This document shows, piece by piece, positions 1 to 5,067 of a stretch of DNA of 10,023 nt (within the stretch, counting starts at the first letter, position 1; the number at the start of each line of letters is the position of its first letter). The position numbers and the translations under genes are program-made. Below the pieces are notes generated by a model. That model did not search any database, was not told where the DNA came from, and saw nothing but the letters and a program-made list of their open reading frames with translations. This DNA is from Candidatus Nealsonbacteria bacterium RIFCSPHIGHO2_02_FULL_43_13 (GTDB lineage: Bacteria > Patescibacteriota > Minisyncoccia > Minisyncoccales > MHMH01), in the NCBI GenBank assembly GCA_001819295.1, contig MHMD01000001.1:24659-34681 (forward strand), in the 5' to 3' direction.

Positions 1-870
1 TTAGATTTCAAAATCATCAAAGATCTCTCCCAGGCGAAAGCAATCTGGCAGCAGCTTTCGCCCCAGAAAACCCTATGGGATGATTGGGATTTCCGCTATT
101 GTTTCTACAAATATTATAATTGGGAGCTGTTTTTCTATACCGGTTATCTTGACGGCCAAATCGTCGGTGTCTTGCCGCTCCAATACAATCCCGAGAAAAA
201 ATTTCTGGAGTTTTTTGGCGGCAATTACATGGAAGAAAACAAAATTCTGGTTAAAAAAGACTGCCAGCAGTTTATTCCCGATTTTTACAAACAGGTTGAT
301 AAAGAAGCGGAGCTTGATGATATTTCAGGCCAAGATGCTCTTACTCAAAGTTTGCCCTTGCATGAGTATAAATATATTTATAATTTATCAGGGATAACTA
401 GTCTTGAAGAGTTTATAGATAAATATTTCGACTCGGACAGCCGAAAAAAGAAAAGGCGGCTGCTTAAAGAAGAGGTGGAAATCATTTACAATAATTTCAA
501 TGATTTTAATTTGATGATTGATTTAAATCTTAAAAACTTCGGCGAAAAATCGTCTTTTCATTTTCCTTTCCGAAAAGAAATCTTCCGCGACTTGCTTAAA
601 TTGAACTATGAACCGATTCTATTAACCTCAATCATTAACGGCAAAAAAGAAGCGGTATCGTTCGCTCTTAAGTATAAAGATAAGTTTATTTCGCTTAATT
701 CGGGTGTTAATAGCGCGTCTTTCCCTTGGCTGGAAAAGTATCTCATTCTAAAAAAGGTGGCCAAGGCCATCGAGTTAAAATGCCGAATTTTTGACGCTTG
801 CGTGGGCGATTGCGGCTGGAAAGAAAATTGGCATTTGGAAAAAATTCCTCAGTTTAAATATCGTACCTAA
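1..870 (+). CDS. FemAB/BioF2-like GNAT-fold acyltransferase, 5' partial
   Basis: The frame is open from the first base, so the gene enters through the left edge; 289 residues are visible and probably only a few N-terminal residues are missing, as the family is usually about 290-330 aa. The TTG at 172 is an internal Leu, not the start. The visible N-terminus has the family pattern WDDWDFRYCF (about residues 26-35), then a GQIVGVLPL strand (about 52-60). The C-terminus carries a GD..WK..W signature (G269, D270, W273, K274, W277), resembling the GD-x-x-(Y/W)K element of the Acetyltransf_6/FemAB family. Members transfer acyl or aminoacyl groups onto envelope or small-molecule substrates; which one here cannot be told. 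There is no membrane segment, so the protein is probably cytoplasmic. It converges with the next gene and overlaps it by 17 bp. Family assignment is by motif only. Confidence 0.72.
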   Translation, partial: LDFKIIKDLSQAKAIWQQLSPQKTLWDDWDFRYCFYKYYNWELFFYTGYLDGQIVGVLPLQYNPEKKFLEFFGGNYMEENKILVKKDCQQFIPDFYKQVDKEAELDDISGQDALTQSLPLHEYKYIYNLSGITSLEEFIDKYFDSDSRKKKRRLLKEEVEIIYNNFNDFNLMIDLNLKNFGEKSSFHFPFRKEIFRDLLKLNYEPILLTSIINGKKEAVSFALKYKDKFISLNSGVNSASFPWLEKYLILKKVAKAIELKCRIFDACVGDCGWKENWHLEKIPQFKYRT

Positions 871-1498
871 GCTTAAAACTCCGGGAAATTTGCTCAAATA
901 CGTCCTGATAATCTGCCCAGGAGCTCTGGAAAGTATTGAAAGAGATGGCATAAATAATATCATTGCCACCCTGGACGAAGACTAACAAAGTTTTAAAGTC
1001 AGCTTCTTCCTGGCGGCTTGAGCATTCAATGAAAATAGCTTGAACGCCATTAATTATTTTTTGCTCTTCCCGGATAAAATTGATGCCGGGAACGCTTTGG
1101 ATCAAAGAGACCTTCATGCTCTCAACGTATTTCTCCAAAGTGTCCAAACTGCTGTATCTGCTTAAATCGTCGCTCTTGATAGAGAGATTGGTCCGGAAAT
1201 CAAGTTTTTGAAAATTACCGCCGGAAATATCCTCTTGGGCGTCGAAAGCCAAAAGTAGAAAGTTCGCATTGGCGCTCGTTGCTTCCTGCCAGCCGGGCGG
1301 CAAGGTTATTTCAAACTCATCTTTCAAAAGCCTGGTTTCTTTTAGGATTTCTTCTCTGTCAGTTGGTGATTCTCCAATTACAGGAAGTTCTTTTTTAATT
1401 TCGGATTTATTCAAATTTTGATAAAGCAAAACCCCCGCCGCGCTCAAGACGAATAGCACAGTTACAGTAATCGCCACGATAAAGATTTTAATTTTCAT
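854..1498 (-). CDS. Membrane-anchored PsbP/DcrB-like domain protein
   Basis: A 214-aa protein with one N-terminal hydrophobic helix (about residues 4-26, preceded by MKIK) and an external domain of about 165 residues. The domain opens with a strand and turn FEITLPPGWQEA (about 62-73) and ends with a strand-helix pair resembling the end of PsbP or DUF1795 domains (…YAISFNTF… then F..ISRSF). There is no lipobox cysteine near the helix, so it should be a signal-anchored protein with the domain outside the membrane. Such proteins are common and functionally unassigned in Parcubacteria-like genomes. It is the last gene of the isoprenoid block; its ATG lies 11 bp inside the preceding gene, out of frame, which suggests translational coupling. 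Its last 17 bp overlap the convergent acyltransferase. Function unknown. Confidence 0.75.
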   Translation of the reverse strand: MKIKIFIVAITVTVLFVLSAAGVLLYQNLNKSEIKKELPVIGESPTDREEILKETRLLKDEFEITLPPGWQEATSANANFLLLAFDAQEDISGGNFQKLDFRTNLSIKSDDLSRYSSLDTLEKYVESMKVSLIQSVPGINFIREEQKIINGVQAIFIECSSRQEEADFKTLLVFVQGGNDIIYAISFNTFQSSWADYQDVFEQISRSFKLRYDI

Positions 1499-2186
1499 AT
1501 TTGTTTTTAACTAAAGCGCTGATATATTTTTTAACCTCTAATTGCTCTTCAATACTATTCTCAAGCTCAAGAGCAGTCAAGGGAGAAAAATAGCTTGACG
1601 GATATCGCTTGAGATAATCGAGTTCTGATAGCTTTTTCAAGAAATGCGGCCTCTGATTGTCAATATTACCTAGTTCTCTATCCAAACAAGCGAAATCCTT
1701 AGCCGGACCGATGTGATTACAGCCGCAAGGATATTTTTTAATAACCTTAATATTATGTTCATAAACTTTTCGGCGGAATAATCGGTCGTTTTCTAGGTGG
1801 GAAAAATCAAGGCAAATTCCCCCGAATTCTTTTATTTCTTCTTCATCGAAGGGCTCGTACGTGTTTTCGATATAAATTATTTTCCGATATGGGCCGCAAT
1901 CTTGGAGCGACGGATATTCTCTCTTAGTATGAATATTAAAGGCCTCTGTTTTATAAACCCTGACTAAATAATCGATCTCCTCTAAACTTATATCGCTTCT
2001 TAAGTGGACAAAAGGAATTCTTTTAACATCCGTTTCTTTAAGCAGCGAAAAAAATTCCTTTCTTGCCTCTCGGTTCAAACACGTTGGGAAAACCGCAACT
2101 TCTTTGAGTTTGAATTTCTTGACCTCAGCGATCTTATCGCGCCATTTGCCCGGAGTTATCGTAGTGATGGTTGGCAAAATTTTCAT
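1488..2186 (-). CDS. Putative (beta/alpha)8-barrel protein, xylose-isomerase/AP-endonuclease-2-like; function unknown
   Basis: A 232-aa soluble protein that I do not recognise as a named enzyme. Eight hydrophobic strands can be picked out in order: residues 3-10, 28-35, 57-63, 82-87, 103-109, 123-130, 156-161 and 199-209, as expected for a TIM barrel. Polar residues cluster at the strand ends: H61, H86, E107 (IYIENT), D127 and H130 (LDFSH), H158 (CNHIGP), E207/E209. This is the pattern of the metal site in the sugar isomerase/epimerase-like (xylose isomerase-like) superfamily. It starts 1 nt after the uppS stop (TGA-T-ATG), so it is almost certainly co-translated with uppS. A geranylgeranylglyceryl phosphate synthase is also a TIM barrel of this size, but I see none of its signature motifs. 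Substrate unknown. Confidence 0.7.
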   Translation of the reverse strand: MKILPTITTITPGKWRDKIAEVKKFKLKEVAVFPTCLNREARKEFFSLLKETDVKRIPFVHLRSDISLEEIDYLVRVYKTEAFNIHTKREYPSLQDCGPYRKIIYIENTYEPFDEEEIKEFGGICLDFSHLENDRLFRRKVYEHNIKVIKKYPCGCNHIGPAKDFACLDRELGNIDNQRPHFLKKLSELDYLKRYPSSYFSPLTALELENSIEEQLEVKKYISALVKNKYEN

Positions 2187-2187
2187 A

Positions 2188-2865
2188 TCATTTGCCGTGC
2201 CGGCGCTGGCGTTTAGTAAAATCTTCCAAAGCCTCGTCTAAATCTTTTTCCGTAAAATCGGGCCAGTATTTATCTGAAAAATATAATTCGGCGTAGGCCG
2301 CCTGCCAAATTAAAAAATTAGAAAGGCGCTGTTCCTTGCCTGTTCTAATAAGTAAATCCAAGTCGGACGTCCAAAGATTTTGGGCAATCACCTCTTCAGT
2401 GATTTTTTCCGGCGGAATTTTCTTTTTAATAATGTTTTTCATCACTTCGGCGATTTCCGCTCTGCCGCCGTAACTCAAAGCGATATTAAACGTCATATCT
2501 TGATTAGTCTTGGTCGATTCCTCCATTTCCTCTAAAGAGGAAACAAGCCCTTTGGGTAATTTTTGTTTATCGCCGATGATTTTCACCTTGATGCTGTTTT
2601 CAACCAACTTTTTCGTATCGCGACTTAGCGCTTTTTTGCATAAATTCATCAAAAAACCGACTTCTCGCTGGGGCCGCTGCCAGTTTTCGGTGGAAAAGGC
2701 GAAAACAGTCAGGTTTTTGATGCCAATATTTTGGCAATGCCTGACGATTTTCTTCAGCGTTTCCATGCCTTTAACGTGGCCCTTAAAAACTGGCAGCCCT
2801 TTTGTTCGGGCCCAACGCCGGTTGCCGTCCATAATAATACCCAGGTGGTGTGGAATTTTGCTCAT
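2188..2865 (-). CDS. uppS: Isoprenyl transferase (undecaprenyl diphosphate synthase, UppS)
   Basis: A 225-aa cis-prenyltransferase that condenses isopentenyl diphosphate onto a short allylic diphosphate to make the C55-type lipid carrier for peptidoglycan and other surface glycans. All hallmark motifs are present: IIMDGNRRWA with the Mg-binding D13, FSTENWQRP (57-65), IGD..KLP (97-104), ALSYGGR.EI (129-138), RTG.E.RLSNF (174-184) with R174, R180 and S182, and the C-terminal AYAELYF…WPDF (190-204) with E193. It is slightly shorter than E. coli UppS (253 aa). The motif usually read as RTGGE or RTSGE is RTGKE here (K177). It overlaps the upstream prenyl synthase by 4 bp (ATGA) and is followed by the barrel gene after 1 nt, so the three are coupled. 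Family assignment is secure; chain length of the product is not visible. Confidence 0.96.
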   Translation of the reverse strand: MSKIPHHLGIIMDGNRRWARTKGLPVFKGHVKGMETLKKIVRHCQNIGIKNLTVFAFSTENWQRPQREVGFLMNLCKKALSRDTKKLVENSIKVKIIGDKQKLPKGLVSSLEEMEESTKTNQDMTFNIALSYGGRAEIAEVMKNIIKKKIPPEKITEEVIAQNLWTSDLDLLIRTGKEQRLSNFLIWQAAYAELYFSDKYWPDFTEKDLDEALEDFTKRQRRHGK

Positions 2866-3716
2866 TTTTCTTTTAACTGTTCCGCTAAACTTGAAAGGAA
2901 TTCTTTTTCTTTTTGAGGAAAAACTTTTTCTTCTTTCAATCTTTTTTGGGCGACAGCGATTAACTTTTCCTGCATTTTTTGGTACTTTCGCCTGCTGAAG
3001 CCGAACACCTTATCAATGTCGCCGTCCTGCAGATCGTCCCTTATCTGGAACGCTATTCCTAGCGGCAACCCGAACTCTTCTATTTTTTCAAGAAAGCCCT
3101 TACCAGCTCCAGCCAGTATCGCGCCGATCTGCAAAGGGGCAACAATAGTGTAAAAAGCGGTCTTCCTTTTGTACATTGTTAAAACTTCGCTAGCGCTTGC
3201 CTTTTTACCAGATTTTATCTTCTTTCTCAAGAACAAATCCAGCATCTGCCCATAGCCCGTGGAGTAAAGAGTTTCGTTTAATTTCGCCAACGCTAAAACT
3301 TTGTTTTTCGCGGGGAATGGAGCGTAGCTCAATATCTCGTAACCTATGGCTGAAGCCATGTCCCCAATGACGATGGCCATATCGGAACCGTGAAGAACGT
3401 GCAAAGTTTTTTCGCCCCGACGCATTTTATCTTTATCGATAATGTCGTCATGAATCAGCAAATAATTATGAATCAACTCGATAAAAATAGACGTTTTAAA
3501 AATCGCTTTTTTGTTTTTGCCTCCGGCTAGGTAATAACCGTAATTTACTAGAATCGCCCTGATTCTTTTTGCTTTTCTTAAGGAGTATTCGCGAAGCCAA
3601 TTCAAAACCTCCTTTTCAAGGACTGCCGTAGCTTCCTTGATTTTTCGGTTAAAAAATCTTGCTATTTCTTTATCTATTTCTTTTTGTATGCCTGATAAGG
3701 CCTGAAAAAATTGCAT
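2862..3716 (-). CDS. Short-chain trans-polyprenyl diphosphate synthase (FPP/GGPP synthase type)
   Basis: A 284-aa trans-isoprenyl diphosphate synthase that builds an allylic diphosphate from isopentenyl diphosphate. The first Asp-rich motif is DDIID (90-94) followed by RRG (99-101). The second is DDLQD (227-231) in FQIRDDLQDGD. The basic entry motif KRIR (50-53), GQ..D (156-160) and KTA (185-187) are also present. The residue five before the first DDxxD is Tyr (Y85); an aromatic here restricts chain length in characterised FPP and archaeal-type GGPP synthases, so a C15-C20 product is more likely than a long chain (inference). The C-terminal part is shorter than in the usual 300-350 aa enzymes. 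The ATG at 3716 is the only plausible start; it gives a 47-bp overlap with the upstream reductase. It would supply primer to UppS and possibly substrate to the reductase. Confidence 0.93.
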   Translation of the reverse strand: MQFFQALSGIQKEIDKEIARFFNRKIKEATAVLEKEVLNWLREYSLRKAKRIRAILVNYGYYLAGGKNKKAIFKTSIFIELIHNYLLIHDDIIDKDKMRRGEKTLHVLHGSDMAIVIGDMASAIGYEILSYAPFPAKNKVLALAKLNETLYSTGYGQMLDLFLRKKIKSGKKASASEVLTMYKRKTAFYTIVAPLQIGAILAGAGKGFLEKIEEFGLPLGIAFQIRDDLQDGDIDKVFGFSRRKYQKMQEKLIAVAQKRLKEEKVFPQKEKEFLSSLAEQLKEK

Positions 3717-4653
3717 CGCTTTCTATTTTAACATTGTTTGGCAACAACCAGTATAGCTTAAACCCCAGAAAATAAATTATTTTAGTAGATGCTTTCAGAA
3801 TTACAATTTTAAAGCTGAAATATCTTTCAAGCTCCCGACGGTATTTCGAAAAATCTGGAAAAGAATTAAGTAAGAGATCAGCCGCGATCAGCCCCCAAAT
3901 CACTCCCCCGCCCGACCAGGGTTTCGTTAACCCGGCGGCATCGCCGCAAAGAGTGATGGAGTTGTTTTGAGGAATAATCAATCCTTGCGGAATTAAAGCC
4001 GAAGCTGTTTTTGCGATTAGAATATTATTTTTCGTTAAAAATTCGTCAAAAAGGGGCCGCGCATCTTTAAGATCAGACATAATGCCGTATTCCGTCTCCT
4101 CCCCCCTGGGAATACGCCAAATAAAACCATTTTTCACCGCCCAAGTTTCAACCTGATTTGAGGTATCTGGGTGGGCGACAAATCCCTGAATTCCCAATCG
4201 TAAATCCGGGTCTTTCAGGCCTAAACTTTTTCGGGTAGCGGAATTAGCGCCATCGCAGCCAACCACCCGATCAAAATTAGTAAAATCGTTGATCGCTAAG
4301 CTCTGACTCAATCTTATTTCGGCGCCGGCTTTTTGGGCTAGGCCAGCCACTAACTTATCTAATGCGGCATGACTCATGACTAAAAAATGTTTGGAAAACT
4401 TAACCCTTATGGTCTTTTTAGGGAAATGAATTAGAGTCGACTCAATGCGATTTTGAACCAGAATTTGGCTTTGGAGGATAAAATCCAAAATCCTTTCGGA
4501 AAAAAGGCCGGAGCAGGCCTCTTTGCCGATTTTATCTTTTTTCTCAAAAACGGTTACTTTATGACCTCGCTCTGAAAGTTTCCAAGCAAGATAAAGACCG
4601 TTGATTCCCGCTCCGATAATAGCCACTTTCAATTTTAATTGGTTCTTTTCCAT
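3670..4653 (-). CDS. Geranylgeranyl-reductase-family FAD-dependent oxidoreductase
   Basis: A 327-aa flavoprotein. The N-terminus has the Rossmann motif GAGINGLYLA (14-23) with E37 at the end of the second strand, then the family's CSGLFS element (47-52). The second FAD motif VVGCDGANSATR is at 130-141, the G..W..P substrate-site element at 176-182 (GFIWRIP), and GDAAG..KP.SGGG at 237-250. This set marks the GGR/BchP/ChlP family, which reduces isoprenoid double bonds (archaeal lipids, dolichol, quinone tails, phytyl groups). At 327 aa it is shorter than the typical 390-450 aa, mainly at the C-terminus. Its position directly upstream of two prenyl diphosphate synthases supports a polyprenyl substrate. 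The ATG at 4653 lies inside the preceding small gene (95-bp overlap); a TTG (codon 8) or GTG (codon 10) start is also possible, both upstream of the FAD motif. No Shine-Dalgarno site is seen. Confidence 0.88.
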   Translation of the reverse strand: MEKNQLKLKVAIIGAGINGLYLAWKLSERGHKVTVFEKKDKIGKEACSGLFSERILDFILQSQILVQNRIESTLIHFPKKTIRVKFSKHFLVMSHAALDKLVAGLAQKAGAEIRLSQSLAINDFTNFDRVVGCDGANSATRKSLGLKDPDLRLGIQGFVAHPDTSNQVETWAVKNGFIWRIPRGEETEYGIMSDLKDARPLFDEFLTKNNILIAKTASALIPQGLIIPQNNSITLCGDAAGLTKPWSGGGVIWGLIAADLLLNSFPDFSKYRRELERYFSFKIVILKASTKIIYFLGFKLYWLLPNNVKIESDAIFSGLIRHTKRNR

Positions 4654-4771
4654 AATTTTTAGCGATAATATAGCCCGTGGCGAAAGAAAGTAGAGAGATA
4701 AGAATAACGCCGATAACTAAGATGATATCGGCTTGGTGCTTCTTTACAAATTGGATAAACTTTGCTAACAT
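4559..4771 (-). CDS. Small single-pass membrane protein, possibly a truncated remnant
   Basis: A 70-aa reading frame from the ATG at 4771; a TTG 6 codons upstream is less likely because it enters the divergent rpmA gene. It has a basic amphipathic N-terminus (KFIQFVKKHQ), one hydrophobic helix (about 14-37) and then KEPIKIE (42-48). I associate this kind of N-terminus with longer anchored proteins in Parcubacteria-like genomes (from memory, not checked). The last 31 residues are encoded in the 95 bp that overlap the reductase gene in another frame and look low in design, rich in Arg and Ser, so the original C-terminal domain may have been lost. It is either a short membrane peptide or a 5' remnant cut off by the junction with the isoprenoid genes. 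The hydrophobic part is convincing; the exact end is not. Confidence 0.5.
   Translation of the reverse strand: MLAKFIQFVKKHQADIILVIGVILISLLSFATGYIIAKNYGKEPIKIESGYYRSGNQRSLSCLETFRARS
4743..4771 (+). promoter_or_regulatory. Candidate sigma70-type promoter of rpmA, leaderless geometry
   Basis: TTTACA (4743-4748), a 17-nt spacer and TAACAT (4766-4771), with only 8 nt before the rpmA ATG at 4780. Transcription would begin at about 4778-4780, that is on or beside the start codon. There is no Shine-Dalgarno sequence before the ATG, which fits a leaderless message. The -10 box matches consensus at 4 of 6 positions only, so confidence is moderate. The promoter lies inside the 5' end of the divergent membrane-protein gene. 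Confidence 0.5.
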
Positions 4772-4779
4772 ATTTTTAT

Positions 4780-5067
4780 ATGGCAACAACTAAGGCGACT
4801 GGCGTATCAAGATTGGGCCGAGATTCTCAGCCAAAATATCTGGGAATAAAATTACAGGCGGGACAAATTGCCCTTCCGGGCCAAGTCATCGTACGGCAGC
4901 GCGGCACTAAAATCATCGCGGGTAAGAATGTCAGGCGGGGAGGCGACGATACTCTCTATGCCGCTGTTAAGGGCGTAGTTAAGTTTTCCACGAATAAAAA
5001 ACAAAGATTTGATAATTCAAAGCGCCTCGTTAAGATAGTTTCCCTCGAGACCTTGAAGCCGCTTTGA
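4780..5067 (+). CDS. rpmA: Large ribosomal subunit protein bL27
   Basis: A 95-aa ribosomal protein whose N-terminal tail reaches the peptidyl-transferase centre. The sequence follows the family closely: GRDS.PKYLG (19-28), the GQ..LPG.VIVRQRGTK segment (34-50), G.NV..G.DDTL.A...GVVKF (53-75). The start at 4780 gives the expected MAxxKA beginning with no long N-terminal extension of the Firmicutes Prp-cleaved type; a TTG 6 codons upstream would add residues foreign to the family. The usual partner rplU (bL21) is not next to it. It ends in tandem stops (TGA TAA), the TGA being a true stop in this code. The last 38 bp overlap the 3' end of pyrG on the other strand, and the start is 8 nt from a divergent start codon. 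Confidence 0.96.
   Translation: MATTKATGVSRLGRDSQPKYLGIKLQAGQIALPGQVIVRQRGTKIIAGKNVRRGGDDTLYAAVKGVVKFSTNKKQRFDNSKRLVKIVSLETLKPL

Noticed and set aside
172..870. TTG at 172 as the start of the acyltransferase
   Set aside because: The frame is open to base 1 and the residues before 172 carry the family's N-terminal motifs, so the gene is cut by the window edge.
917..931. CCAG…CTGG palindrome as a terminator for the acyltransferase gene
   Set aside because: It has a 4-bp stem, no following T-run, and lies inside the coding sequence of the convergent gene.
1488..2186. The TIM-barrel protein as a geranylgeranylglyceryl phosphate synthase, which would suggest archaeal-type lipids
   Set aside because: Fold and length fit, but the phosphate-binding and glycerol-phosphate motifs of the PcrB/GGGPS family are not present; the polar residues instead resemble a metal site of xylose-isomerase-like barrels.
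2510..2998. Open frame of 162 codons on the plus strand across uppS and the prenyl synthase
   Set aside because: It is antisense to two genes with full catalytic motifs, has no recognisable domain, and spans their junction; its composition is what a shadow of Lys-rich genes gives.
4654..4680. TATATT/TATTAT as a promoter for the reductase gene
   Set aside because: No acceptable -35 at 16-18 nt; the A/T-rich stretch lies in the coding part of the upstream membrane frame.
4762..4779. TTG at 4762 as an upstream start of rpmA
   Set aside because: It would add six residues not seen in bL27, would lie upstream of the expected transcription start, and the ATG at 4780 matches the family N-terminus.
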